From the NCBI RefSeq assembly GCF_000382425.1, contig NZ_KB908294.1, forward strand, positions 248,001-312,000: a stretch of DNA of 64,000 nt, in the 5' to 3' direction. Shown in pieces: positions 9,096-18,472 of this stretch (the stretch's first letter is position 1; every line of letters starts with the position of its first letter). The translations under genes and the position numbers were made by a program. Origin of the DNA: Empedobacter brevis NBRC 14943 = ATCC 43319 (GTDB lineage: Bacteria; Bacteroidota; Bacteroidia; Flavobacteriales; Weeksellaceae). The notes under the pieces are model-generated. The model searched no databases. It saw nothing but the letters and a program-made list of their open reading frames with translations, and was not told the DNA's origin.

Positions 9096-9126
9096 AAAAA
9101 GCTCAACCGTATAGGTTGAGCTTTTT
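9096..9126. terminator. bidirectional terminator
   Basis: A 13-base perfect stem (AAAAAGCTCAACC, loop GTATA, GGTTGAGCTTTTT) lies between the convergent methyltransferase and GH92 genes and has A and T tracts on both sides. Confidence 0.92.
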
Positions 9127-11442
9127 CTATTTATCATGCACAGAAAGTGAATAAGGGCGGTCTTCCAGCCCGATTCCACGATTCTTATTCGGTTTACTAC
9201 TCATATTAAATTCAATCTTTGCACCTTTTAACAATTCTGTATGCTTGAAGAAATTTTGAGAATATTTTTTTTCATTCACTTCAATGGATTTTACGTAAAC
9301 ATTTTCTTCCGAATTATTCTCCGCAACGAATTGAATTGTTTTTCCATTTTCTAAATGAATTGTTGCCTTCTTAAACAAAGGTGAACCTATCACATATTCA
9401 TCTGTAGCAGGACAAACAGGGTAAAGTCCTAAAGCCGAAAATACGTACCAAGCAGAAGTCTGGCCATTATCTTCATCCCCGCAATAACCATCTGGCACCG
9501 CTGAATAAAGTTTTTTCATTACTTCTCTAGCCCAATATTGTGTTTTCCACGGTTTTCCTGCATAGCTATACAAATAAATCATATGTTGAATTGGTTGATT
9601 TCCGTGTGCATATTGCCCCATATTCATGAGTTGCATTTCTCTAATCTCGTGGATGACTTGTCCGTAGTACGAATCGTCAAATAAGGGAGGTTGAGTAAAT
9701 ACACTATCCAATTTCGAAACAAATTTCTCATCACCACCCATCAAATCAATTAAACCCTGTACATCATGAAAAACACTCCATGTATAATGCCAGCTATTCC
9801 CTTCCGTAAAAGCATCTCCCCATTTCAATGGATTAAACGGCGACTGAAACTCTCCATTCTTATTTTTCCCTCTCATAAAACCAGTCGAAGAATCAAACAG
9901 GTTTTTATAATTCAGCGCTCGTTGTTTATATAAATCAGTTTCAACCTTTGGACGTCCTAAAGCTTTTCCTAACTGATAAATTGTAAAATCATCATATGCA
10001 TATTCTAACGTACGAGCTGCATTTTCATTAATTCCAACATCATAAGGTACATACCCTAATTCATTGTAATATTCAACTCCTTTTCTACCAACAGCACTCA
10101 TAGGACCTTCATGATTTGCACCATGAAGCAACGCTTCATACAGTATCTTAATATCGTAACCACGCAACCCTTTCAAATACGCATCAGCAACTACAGAGGC
10201 CGAATTGTTCCCAATCATAATATCGGCATAGCCGGGACTACTCCATTCCGGTAAAAAACCACCTTCTTTGTAGGCATTAATTAATCCTTCTTGCATTTCA
10301 ACATTAATTGAAGGATAAACTAAATTTAGAAATGGATAAAGCGCTCTAAATGTATCCCAGAATCCTGTACCTCCAAACAAATAGCCCGGTAAGATTTCAC
10401 CATTATACGGACTGTAATGAACGATTTTATTATGTTCATTTATTTCATAAAGCTTGTTTGGAAAAAATAGTGTTCGGTATAAGGTAGAATAAAACGTTCT
10501 CATTTCATCTAAATTATCTGATTCTATTGCTAATTGCCCTAACTTTTCGTTCCAGATTTTTCGTCCTTTTTTCGCAACCTGATCAAATGAATCATTTTTT
10601 AACTCTTTCAAATTTAGAACTGCTTGCTCATCGCTTATAAAAGAAGAAGACACTTTTGCCAGTATAGGTTTTGATTTCGATTGTTGACCAAAACTTACCA
10701 CAATACCTGCGTGTTTACTCAAAATTTCATTCTTGCTTATTTTTCTACCGTTATCAAACACGGTTACTTCTTTGATTGGGGTATCGAATTGAATAATAAA
10801 ATAATTTTTAAAGTTCTTCAAACTTCCTCTCGAATAGCGGGTAGAATATCCTATCACTTGATTTTTTTCAGGAATATATTTAACAAACGATTCTTTATCA
10901 AAAGCATCAATCACAACATTAGCCTGATCTGTTTGATTAAACGTAAATCGAAAAATTGCCGCTCGTTCTGTTGGTGTCATTTCTGCTACAACATCATAAT
11001 CTGCCAAATAAACCGAATAATAATAAGGCTTTACGATTTCTGTCTTATGAGAAAACCAACTCGCTCTTTTCTCTTCATCAAAAACAGGAGAACCGGTTGT
11101 TGGCATTAAAGAAAATTGCCCATAATCGTTCATCCACGGAGAAGGTTGATGCGTTTGTTTCAATCCTCTAATTTTATCCGCTCCATATTGATATTGCCAC
11201 CCGTTTCCATTTTTTCCTGTTTGAGCTGTCCACAAATTCATTCCCCAAGGTAATCCTATTGCAGGATAAGTATTCCCATTCGATAATTCATATTTAGAAT
11301 CCGTTCCCATCAATGGATTAACCAGATCTACAGGATCTATTTCTTTGTTATTGTATAATGCTTTTTGCGCATTTAACAGATTTACACAAAAGATAGAAAG
11401 AAGTAGTAAAAAAAATAATTGTGTTAATTTTATCGATTTCAT
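9127..11442 (-). CDS. secreted GH92 family alpha-mannosidase
   Basis: The 771-residue protein has a signal peptide (LFFLLLLSIFCVNLLNAQ, cleavage about residue 25) followed by the GH92 start VDLVNPLMGTDSKYELSNGNTYPA. GH92 enzymes are calcium-dependent exo-alpha-mannosidases acting on mannose-containing glycans. Family blocks seen are GTGFWDTFRALYPFL (about 360), EWSSPGYADIMIGNNSA (about 398), the acid-bearing FTEGNSWHYTWSVFHD (about 545), HGNQPIQHMIYLYSYAG (about 613) and the metal/catalytic GYCGDEDNGQTSAWYVFSALG (about 655). No lipobox is present, so it is probably periplasmic or released. No SusC/SusD pair or other glycan genes are nearby. Confidence 0.93.
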   Translation of the reverse strand: MKSIKLTQLFFLLLLSIFCVNLLNAQKALYNNKEIDPVDLVNPLMGTDSKYELSNGNTYPAIGLPWGMNLWTAQTGKNGNGWQYQYGADKIRGLKQTHQPSPWMNDYGQFSLMPTTGSPVFDEEKRASWFSHKTEIVKPYYYSVYLADYDVVAEMTPTERAAIFRFTFNQTDQANVVIDAFDKESFVKYIPEKNQVIGYSTRYSRGSLKNFKNYFIIQFDTPIKEVTVFDNGRKISKNEILSKHAGIVVSFGQQSKSKPILAKVSSSFISDEQAVLNLKELKNDSFDQVAKKGRKIWNEKLGQLAIESDNLDEMRTFYSTLYRTLFFPNKLYEINEHNKIVHYSPYNGEILPGYLFGGTGFWDTFRALYPFLNLVYPSINVEMQEGLINAYKEGGFLPEWSSPGYADIMIGNNSASVVADAYLKGLRGYDIKILYEALLHGANHEGPMSAVGRKGVEYYNELGYVPYDVGINENAARTLEYAYDDFTIYQLGKALGRPKVETDLYKQRALNYKNLFDSSTGFMRGKNKNGEFQSPFNPLKWGDAFTEGNSWHYTWSVFHDVQGLIDLMGGDEKFVSKLDSVFTQPPLFDDSYYGQVIHEIREMQLMNMGQYAHGNQPIQHMIYLYSYAGKPWKTQYWAREVMKKLYSAVPDGYCGDEDNGQTSAWYVFSALGLYPVCPATDEYVIGSPLFKKATIHLENGKTIQFVAENNSEENVYVKSIEVNEKKYSQNFFKHTELLKGAKIEFNMSSKPNKNRGIGLEDRPYSLSVHDK

Positions 11443-11510
11443 CTGTGATTTTATCTTGATGAATAAAGATATTATTTTTTATTCATCTCCCATCGATTCT
11501 AAAGATAGTC

Positions 11511-11551
11511 AAAATAAAAAGCGTTACTTTTCAGGTAACGCTTTTTATTTT
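11511..11551 (-). terminator. terminator downstream of the MORN-repeat gene
   Basis: A 17-base perfect stem (AAAATAAAAAGCGTTAC, loop of 7, mirrored arm ending TTTTTATTTT) lies 16 bases past the stop of the gene at 11567. The sequence would also work on the plus strand. Confidence 0.9.
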
Positions 11552-11566
11552 GGAAACTCTTTTCAG

Positions 11567-14008
11567 TTAAAATTTTACATCATTCATCAAACTCCGAAGT
11601 ACTTCTCGATCATTCTCAATCAATTGTTTCATGGAGTTTAGTTGCTTCGTTTTTATTTTTTTTCCTTTCTCATAAACGTCTGCTTCGATTGATTTATCAG
11701 CTGATTCTGTTAATTTTATCCCTTCTGACAACTTTCCATTTTCATCATAATAAACAAATGTTAAAATATCTTCCTCTTTGAACGGAAATTCTAACATCAC
11801 ATCCTCAGAACCTTCAATTTGATTTGCAATAAATTGATCCATTTTATGTAATAAGAATGAAATTGCTTCAGTTGAATTATTCGCTTTAATAGGAAACAAA
11901 TAAATTAATTTCAGCATCAAATCGGCATCAATATTATGATCGATACGATTCGGTTTGAAAGAGTATTTCTGCAATTGATTCTCTCGTATATAGTATAATG
12001 TCATCGTTCCCGGAGTACCCTCTTTCATTTCCATTGGTTTTGCTCCTTCAAAAATAAGTTCATTTTCTTTGTATAAACGGAAATCATACAATCCTTTCTT
12101 ATTTTGCTTCGATTTTATACGATAAGGCGATTGCATTTCCGACACAATGATTTCATCTTTCTCCGATTTGAATGAAATTCTATTGAAATAGTGCATTGCA
12201 AAAAGATTAAGATCAAAATTCTCAACTTTACCGGAAGAATAATTCTCTCTTAACAACACCCTGTCTCCTATCATTTTATATGACATTCCGTTGTTAATTT
12301 TTCCATTGACAAAATCTGTTTTAACATTGTATAAATAATGTTCATAACTGTCCATTTGTTCTAAAAAATCAAATGAATACTGGTATTTCATCTGACCTTT
12401 TTCATAGAAATTTACAACCGGAAATTCTCTCATAATCGTGTCATTTAGAAAATAGCCTTCATAAGGTTGTTGATTTTTAAACTTTCCGGTATAAACATCT
12501 TCAAAATTATCTTTTATCGTAAAATTGTAATAGTCTACCGTTGAAATCTGATTGTCTTTATATTGTTTAATCAATATCGGGCGTTTGCTATAACTGTCCT
12601 GAAAGAAAATCTTTTGCACCAGAGCTCCTTTCTTATAAATTTCTTTATGCTCAGAATCTTCTATTTCACCCTCATAAATCTTATCATTTTTATAAAAACT
12701 TTGAGTCATTAAATCTCCATTGTTATATTGTTTACGAAAACCCTCCCTCAATCCGTCTTTCATCTCAAACACCTCTTTCAAGTCATCATTGTAATTCTCA
12801 AAAATCTTTTGAATTCCTTCTCGTGTTCCATTTTTGAAATTTGACAATTCATAGTTTTCAGCTATAGTAGAAAAAAACTGCCCACTCCAAGGTTTTCCAT
12901 TTTGATAGATTCCCTCATAAATAAGTTGCCCCGTCTTCGGGTCTTTCACTATTTCTTTATCAATTTTAATCCCGTTTTTCAATTGATAAATTTGAAGATT
13001 ATTTCCAATAGTCTCTTCAAAATACCCATCAAAAGGCTCTCCGTTTCTATAAAGACTTACTTTATTTTCTATTGGGTATCTCTTTTCCAACAGAACCCCG
13101 TCCTGATATTTTTCGATTAAAATTAATTCATCTTTCACCGAATTCACTTTTTTCTCTACTAAATTCCCACTTTCGTAGATTTCTTCTTCCTTTACACCTA
13201 ACACAAAATCATTCTTTGTAAAATAGTTGAACACTGAATATCTCCTTGGTTGAATATCCTTTTCAAAATCTATTGTAAATAATAACTTTCCATTCTTATC
13301 CCAAACCGTTTTTTTTATTTTTTTTGAATAACCATAACTATCCAAACCAAAAATTGTTTCTTCTGCTTTTTTACCGTTTTCCCAATACATTACAATACGA
13401 TATTGTTCTTTCAGTTCATATTTCTTTTTATCCGCTTTATTGGGATTCATTGGAGGAGGAACCGGACTATAAGTCGTTGCGATTTTTTCAGGCTCATTGT
13501 CCTGATCAATTGGATTTTGATTATAAAAATCATCCGGAACTTTTTTTGCAAAAACACCACTAAATTTCATAGTATTCACAACATTTCCCAGAAAAAGCGG
13601 TTGATTTTTCCAGAAAACTTCAATCTTTTTTATCTCTCCGTTCTTATCGTAAGAAATTTTCTTCCAAATGGAACCATCAGCAGCATAATAAATCAATTCT
13701 TTTGTAGAAGTCCTGTTATAATAATGAGATTCACTCGAATCTAATCCGTTCTCTTCGTACCAAAACAAATCACCGACATAGGAATTTTCATTGTTTGCAT
13801 CTGACAAATAACCTTGCATTTGCAACTGTCCGTTTTTGTAATAATCTCTCAATAAAAAAAGGCTTCCTAATTTTTTGAGTGGTAACGGGCGATAAAAACT
13901 ATGATTACCTTTAGTTGTCGGTTGCCAGTCTTTATCAAAATAGATAGTGTCCTGCGCATGAACAATCAGGCTAAAAAATAAAATGGTTGTAAGAAGTTGT
14001 ATTTTCAT
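11567..14008 (-). CDS. secreted MORN-like (YwqK-type) repeat protein
   Basis: Starting at ATG 14006-14008 the protein has a clean signal peptide (MKIQLLTTILFFSLIVHAQ) and about 813 residues. The frame runs 34 codons further upstream, but that part is basic, lacks a secretion signal and covers a promoter-like TACATTTA box, so I reject it. The body is built of many short repeats of the form YxNGxxxxxGxY/F (for example YYKNGQLQMQGYLSD, YWENGKKAEETIF, YQNGKPWSGQFF and YKNDKIYEGEI), the MORN_2 type found in YwqK-like proteins and common in Flavobacteriia. It is probably periplasmic or surface-exposed. The function is unknown, and no toxin partner is seen beside it. Confidence 0.7.
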   Translation of the reverse strand: MKIQLLTTILFFSLIVHAQDTIYFDKDWQPTTKGNHSFYRPLPLKKLGSLFLLRDYYKNGQLQMQGYLSDANNENSYVGDLFWYEENGLDSSESHYYNRTSTKELIYYAADGSIWKKISYDKNGEIKKIEVFWKNQPLFLGNVVNTMKFSGVFAKKVPDDFYNQNPIDQDNEPEKIATTYSPVPPPMNPNKADKKKYELKEQYRIVMYWENGKKAEETIFGLDSYGYSKKIKKTVWDKNGKLLFTIDFEKDIQPRRYSVFNYFTKNDFVLGVKEEEIYESGNLVEKKVNSVKDELILIEKYQDGVLLEKRYPIENKVSLYRNGEPFDGYFEETIGNNLQIYQLKNGIKIDKEIVKDPKTGQLIYEGIYQNGKPWSGQFFSTIAENYELSNFKNGTREGIQKIFENYNDDLKEVFEMKDGLREGFRKQYNNGDLMTQSFYKNDKIYEGEIEDSEHKEIYKKGALVQKIFFQDSYSKRPILIKQYKDNQISTVDYYNFTIKDNFEDVYTGKFKNQQPYEGYFLNDTIMREFPVVNFYEKGQMKYQYSFDFLEQMDSYEHYLYNVKTDFVNGKINNGMSYKMIGDRVLLRENYSSGKVENFDLNLFAMHYFNRISFKSEKDEIIVSEMQSPYRIKSKQNKKGLYDFRLYKENELIFEGAKPMEMKEGTPGTMTLYYIRENQLQKYSFKPNRIDHNIDADLMLKLIYLFPIKANNSTEAISFLLHKMDQFIANQIEGSEDVMLEFPFKEEDILTFVYYDENGKLSEGIKLTESADKSIEADVYEKGKKIKTKQLNSMKQLIENDREVLRSLMNDVKF

Positions 14009-14114
14009 CATAAAGGTTTGTGAACTAAATGTATAATTTTTATTTAAAAAACTTCTACGAATATTCAATATTTGAGAATTAAAGTATATATTTCTCCGAA
14101 ATTTTGCCAATTAG

Positions 14115-14140
14115 AAACGCCACTTAAAAAAGTGGCGTTT
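14115..14140 (-). terminator. terminator downstream of polA
   Basis: An 11-base perfect stem (AAACGCCACTT, loop AAAA, AAGTGGCGTTT) lies about 30 bases past the polA stop, with T-rich sequence on both strands. Confidence 0.85.
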
Positions 14141-14170
14141 TTATAATTTTATACCTATTGTTACTGTATT

Positions 14171-17002
14171 TTAATGCGCTTCTAACCAATTCGCGCCAAC
14201 CCCAACTTCTGCAATCAACGGAACATCCATCTGCATAGACGCTTCCATTGTTGTTTTGATTAATTCAGCTACTTTTTCTACCTCATCTTTCGGTGCATCA
14301 AAAATTAATTCATCATGCACCTGCAAAATCATTTTGGTTTTATAATTTTTCTTCAATTCTTTCTGAATCTGGATCATTGCCATTTTTACAATATCCGCCG
14401 CAGTTCCTTGTATCGGTGCATTAACAGCATTACGTTCTGCATGCGAGCGAACAACGGCATTTCTCGAATTAATATCTTTTAAATAACGGCGTCGTCCCAT
14501 CAACGTTTCTACAAAACCTTGTTCACGTGCAAGTTCTACTTGCTTTTCAATATATGCTTTTAACGTCGGATAAGTTTCGTAATATGCATCAATCAATGCT
14601 TTAGCTTCTTTTCTCGAAATATTGGCTTGCTCTGCCAATCCGAATGATGAAACACCATAAATGATACCGAAGTTCACCGTTTTAGCCTGACTACGTTGTT
14701 CACGTGTCACTTCATCTAAAGCAACATTAAAAACCTTAGATGCTGTAGAAGCATGAATATCTTCGCCATGTTTAAAAGCTTCAACCATTATCGGATCCTG
14801 AGACATCTGTGCAATCAAACGTAATTCGATTTGAGAATAATCGGCAGAAATCAACACATGGTTTTCATCCCTCGCAACAAAAGCTTTACGGATTTGCTGC
14901 CCTTCTTCGGAACGAATCGGGATATTTTGCAAATTGGGATTAACAGATGACAAACGTCCGGTTGCGGCAACTGTTTGGGCATAAGTCGTATGGACACGCC
15001 CGGTTTTTGGGTTCACCAACTCCGGTAATGCATCGATATAAGTTGACTTTAATTTCTGTAATTGGCGATACGCTAAGATATCATTGATAATAGGATGTTT
15101 ATCCTTCAATTTTGATAAAACTTCTTCTCCTGTCGCATATTGACCTGTTTTTGTCTTTTTTGCTTTCGGATCTAATTTTAATTTATCAAATAAAATATCA
15201 CCCAATTGTTTTGGTGAATTCAAATTAAATTCCTCTCCGGCATCTTGCTGAATTTTCGTTTCTAATTCCCTTAATTTTACTTCATGTCTTACAGAAAGTT
15301 CTTTCAGAAACGGAACATCCAAATTAACCCCTTCCAATTCCATGTCTGCTAAAACCTGCATCAATGGCATTTCTAAATCGGTAAATAATTTATATGTATT
15401 TGCTTTTTGTAATTCCGGTTCGAAAAGATTTTTCAACTGATTTGTAATATCAGAATCTTCCACACCATATTCTGTTTGCTCCATTAATGGGACATCTCTG
15501 AAATTCTTTTGATTCTTTCCTTTTTTTCCAATCAGACTTTCAATCGAAACAGGTTGGTAGCTCAAATATGTTTCAGCTAATACATCCATATTGTGGCGCA
15601 TATCCGGATTAATCAAATAATGCGCAATCATGGTATCAAAATTTTGACCTTTTACAACAATGTTATATTTATCCAATACTTTGATATCATATTTTAGATT
15701 TTGTCCAATTTTTGAAATTGACTCATCTTCAAAAAATGGTTGAAATTCATTGATCATTTGCTTTGTTTCTTCAAAATCAGCAGAAAAAGGAACATAATAA
15801 CCTTTTCCTTTTTCCCAAGAAAATGAAATCCCGACCAATTCTGCTTCCAACGCATCAAGAGAAGTTGTTTCTGTATCGAACGTAACTTCCTTTTGTTTCA
15901 GTATATTTCTCAGTAATATTTCGCGTCCTTTTTTTGTATCAATCAATTGATACAAATGACTTGTCGTTGAAATATTGGTAAAAACAGAATTTTGAGGCAC
16001 ACTCTCTTCTTCTGAAGTAAAATCGAATAAACTTTGTTGTACTGATTGATTAGAACTTACCTGGCTTGCGATAGAAATTTCTTCCTGCGCTTCTTTGATA
16101 ATACCTGAAGCATCTAAACCATAAATTCTATAAACGGTTTCCAGCATTCTACGGAATTCTAACTCCGTAAACAGTTCCGTAACTTTATCAATATCAGGAG
16201 GGCAAACTGTTAAGTCTTCTTCATCAAATTCAACAGGAGCGTCCGTTAAAATTGTGGCTAATCTTTTTGATAAAATTCCAAGTTCTTTATTTTCTTCAAT
16301 CTTTTCTTTGGCTTTTCCTTTTAGCTTATCTGTATTGGCTAAAAGTCCTTCCAACGAGCCAAACTCTTTTAAATATTTACTTGCAGTTTTAGCTCCAACT
16401 CCTGGCAAACCCGGAATATTATCCACAGCATCTCCCATCATCCCAAGATAATCTATCACTTGACTTGGGCTGTCAATGTCAAATTTCTCTTTGACCTCAT
16501 CTATTCCCCAGATTTCAACTCCTTTTCCATTTGCCGCAGGTCGATAAATTTTAATTTTATCGGTAACCAACTGGGCAAAATCCTTATCAGGAGTCACCAT
16601 ATAAGTGGTAAAACCTTCTTTTTCTGCTTTCTGGGCCAACGTTCCGATCACATCATCAGCTTCGTAACCTTCTGCAAAAAGAACCGGAATTTTTAAGGCT
16701 CTCAAAATTTCTTGGATATACGGAACACCTTGGCGAATTGCTTCGGGTGTTTCATCCCGATTCGCTTTATATTCAGCATAATCAACTGTACGAACCGTTG
16801 CTTCTCCAACATCAAATACCACAGCTAAATGAGTTGGTTGTTCACGGCGAATCACATCAAACAATGAATTTGCAAATCCCATAATTGCTGATGTGTTAAA
16901 TCCTTTTGAGTTGATTCTTGGGTTTTTGATAAATGCATAATATCCTCTAAAAATCAAGGCATAAGCATCTAACAAGAAAAGTCTTTTATCTAATTGATTC
17001 AT
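14171..17002 (-). CDS. polA: DNA polymerase I
   Basis: The 943-residue protein has all three Pol I domains. They are a 5-prime nuclease (about 1-300, with FLLDAYALIFRGYYAF, AEGYEADDVIGTLA and TPDKDFAQLV), a 3-prime proofreading exonuclease (about 340-530) and the polymerase (about 540-943). The exonuclease keeps its metal pair D376 and E378 in TFDTETTSL, so proofreading looks active. Polymerase motifs A (SADYSQIELRLIA), B (RSQAKTVNFGIIYG) and C (QVHDELIFD) are intact. It fills gaps and removes RNA primers. The upstream gap holds an inverted ACGTTTTACGT-type repeat but no clear promoter box. Confidence 0.97.
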   Translation of the reverse strand: MNQLDKRLFLLDAYALIFRGYYAFIKNPRINSKGFNTSAIMGFANSLFDVIRREQPTHLAVVFDVGEATVRTVDYAEYKANRDETPEAIRQGVPYIQEILRALKIPVLFAEGYEADDVIGTLAQKAEKEGFTTYMVTPDKDFAQLVTDKIKIYRPAANGKGVEIWGIDEVKEKFDIDSPSQVIDYLGMMGDAVDNIPGLPGVGAKTASKYLKEFGSLEGLLANTDKLKGKAKEKIEENKELGILSKRLATILTDAPVEFDEEDLTVCPPDIDKVTELFTELEFRRMLETVYRIYGLDASGIIKEAQEEISIASQVSSNQSVQQSLFDFTSEEESVPQNSVFTNISTTSHLYQLIDTKKGREILLRNILKQKEVTFDTETTSLDALEAELVGISFSWEKGKGYYVPFSADFEETKQMINEFQPFFEDESISKIGQNLKYDIKVLDKYNIVVKGQNFDTMIAHYLINPDMRHNMDVLAETYLSYQPVSIESLIGKKGKNQKNFRDVPLMEQTEYGVEDSDITNQLKNLFEPELQKANTYKLFTDLEMPLMQVLADMELEGVNLDVPFLKELSVRHEVKLRELETKIQQDAGEEFNLNSPKQLGDILFDKLKLDPKAKKTKTGQYATGEEVLSKLKDKHPIINDILAYRQLQKLKSTYIDALPELVNPKTGRVHTTYAQTVAATGRLSSVNPNLQNIPIRSEEGQQIRKAFVARDENHVLISADYSQIELRLIAQMSQDPIMVEAFKHGEDIHASTASKVFNVALDEVTREQRSQAKTVNFGIIYGVSSFGLAEQANISRKEAKALIDAYYETYPTLKAYIEKQVELAREQGFVETLMGRRRYLKDINSRNAVVRSHAERNAVNAPIQGTAADIVKMAMIQIQKELKKNYKTKMILQVHDELIFDAPKDEVEKVAELIKTTMEASMQMDVPLIAEVGVGANWLEAH

Positions 17003-17099
17003 TTAATAAGTTTTAAGTATTACGTTTTACGTTTGCATTAAACGATAATTATAAAAATAATAACGTAGAACATATTACGCACTACGTAAAACTAAATAT

Positions 17100-17432
17100 C
17101 TAATATTCAGGCGCTAATTCAACTACGAGACCATCCATTTCGTCCGAAAGATGCAGCTGACACCCCAATCTCGAATTATCTTTTACATTGAACGCTTCTG
17201 CCAACATCGCATCCTCATCCGGCGTCATTTCCGGTAATTGGATTTCCGGCGTTAACACATAACATTGACAAGATGCACACATTGCCATTCCTCCACAGAC
17301 ACCAATTGTACCTTCTGGCGCTAATTCGTAAGCACGTACCAACTCCATAATATTCATATTCATATCTGTTGGTGCATCAACTTCATGTGAGACACCTTCT
17401 CTATCTATAATTGTAATTTTTATATCTGCCAT
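17100..17432 (-). CDS. [2Fe-2S] ferredoxin, adrenodoxin type
   Basis: This 110-residue ferredoxin has the adrenodoxin-type cluster ligands C46, C52, C55 (VCGGMAMCASC) and C91 (RLGCQLHL); C57 is an extra cysteine. The acidic stretch between them (PEMTPDEDAML) is the typical partner-docking surface. It carries single electrons in the cytoplasm. A ferredoxin-NADP reductase is encoded 2.5 kb away (19976-21028) and may be its reductant, though the two are not in one operon. The gene has its own promoter with the box TATTTTTG. Confidence 0.93.
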   Translation of the reverse strand: MADIKITIIDREGVSHEVDAPTDMNMNIMELVRAYELAPEGTIGVCGGMAMCASCQCYVLTPEIQLPEMTPDEDAMLAEAFNVKDNSRLGCQLHLSDEMDGLVVELAPEY

Positions 17433-17451
17433 AACACTTTTTCAAGATACA

Positions 17452-17478
17452 CAAAAATACGGATTGTTTATCTTCAAA
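17452..17478 (-). promoter_or_regulatory. promoter candidate for the ferredoxin gene
   Basis: On the minus strand TTTG (17475-17478) is followed after 15 bases by TATTTTTG (17452-17459), a full TAnnTTTG match 19 bases before the ATG. The spacer is shorter than usual. Confidence 0.5.
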
Positions 17479-17500
17479 AAAAGAATATGCCTCATTGGTT

Positions 17501-17526
17501 AGTATTTAATACTTATTTTAAATAAG
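17501..17526. repeat. two adjoining small palindromes upstream of the AIM24-like gene
   Basis: AGTATT-T-AATACT (17501-17513) and CTTATTT-T-AAATAAG (17512-17526) are perfect inverted repeats around single bases and share two bases. They lie 52-77 bases before the gene at 17578. A regulatory role is possible but unproven. Confidence 0.3.
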
Positions 17527-17577
17527 CCTTGTTACGAATTAAAAAAAATAACGACCAATTGAATAAAAATATATGAC

Positions 17578-18369
17578 ATGGATGCACATGAAATAGATTA
17601 TAAGATTTACGGCGAAGAAATGCAGTTTGTCGAAATCGAATTGGATCCACAAGAAACTGTAATTGCTGAAGCTGGCAGTTTTATGATGATGGATGAAGGC
17701 GTAAAAATGGAAACTATTTTTGGAGATGGTTCTCAACAAAGTGGAGGTCTTTTCGGAAAATTACTAAATGCAGGGAAGCGTGTATTAACTGGAGAAGGAC
17801 TATTTATGACATCCTATACCAACTACGGGCAAGGGAAAAAGAAAGCAGCATTTGCTGCTCCATATCCGGGAAAAATAGTTCCGATTAATTTACCTGAAGT
17901 GAACGGAAAATTTATTTGTCAAAAAGATGCATTTTTATGTGCTGCAAAAGGAGTTTCTGTTGGAATAGAATTCAACCGAAAACTAGGAACCGGACTTTTC
18001 GGGGGCGAAGGTTTCATCATGCAAAAGTTAGAAGGTGATGGAATGGCTTTTATTCATGCGGGCGGAACTTTACACCGACGTGTATTACAAACTGGTGAAG
18101 TATTAAAAGTTGATACCGGTTGTATTGTTGGTTTTGAACAATCTGTTCATTATGACATTGAATTTATTGGTGGAATTAAAAATACTTTTTTCGGGGGCGA
18201 AGGAGTTTTCTTTGCGACATTACGAGGTCCGGGAATAGTATTTGTACAATCTTTGCCATTTAGCCGTTTAGCTGATCGTATTATTGCACATGCTCCTTCT
18301 ACAGGAGGTTCATCCCAAGGAGAGGGATCTATTCTTGGTGGATTAGGTCGTTTGATTGACGGAAATTAA
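17578..18369 (+). CDS. AIM24 / TIGR00266 family protein
   Basis: The 263-residue protein belongs to the AIM24-like family (TIGR00266), which folds as a pseudo-symmetric beta-sandwich. Typical blocks are [19 protein letters not shown] near the start, [25 protein letters not shown] in the middle and [32 protein letters not shown] near the end. A glycine-serine-rich tail follows. The eukaryotic relative AIM24 is mitochondrial; the bacterial function is not established. It stands alone between the ferredoxin gene (divergent) and a terminator. The start ATG 17578 is preceded by AT-rich sequence with two small palindromes. Confidence 0.88.
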   Translation: MDAHEIDYKIYGEEMQFVEIELDPQETVIAEAGSFMMMDEGVKMETIFGDGSQQSGGLFGKLLNAGKRVLTGEGLFMTSYTNYGQGKKKAAFAAPYPGKIVPINLPEVNGKFICQKDAFLCAAKGVSVGIEFNRKLGTGLFGGEGFIMQKLEGDGMAFIHAGGTLHRRVLQTGEVLKVDTGCIVGFEQSVHYDIEFIGGIKNTFFGGEGVFFATLRGPGIVFVQSLPFSRLADRIIAHAPSTGGSSQGEGSILGGLGRLIDGN

Positions 18370-18377
18370 TCCGTTTT

Positions 18378-18406
18378 AAAATAGGTTTCAGCTTGAAACC
18401 TATTTT
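18378..18406 (+). terminator. terminator after the AIM24-like gene
   Basis: A 13-base perfect stem (AAAATAGGTTTCA, loop GCT, TGAAACCTATTTT) is followed by ATATTTTTTTG, 9 bases past the stop. Confidence 0.92.
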
Positions 18407-18472
18407 ATATTTTTTTGAAAAGTTTAAATTATTCCTACAGGTTTTTACTAAATTTAGAGAAATTAATTTCGT

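Noticed and set aside
10681-11109. Antisense open frame of 142 codons inside the GH92 gene
   Set aside because: The GH92 gene is clearly coding in the other direction through its motifs; the antisense product has no recognisable pattern.
14009-14110. Longer N-terminus of the MORN-repeat protein
   Set aside because: It would hide a clear signal peptide and covers promoter-like sequence.
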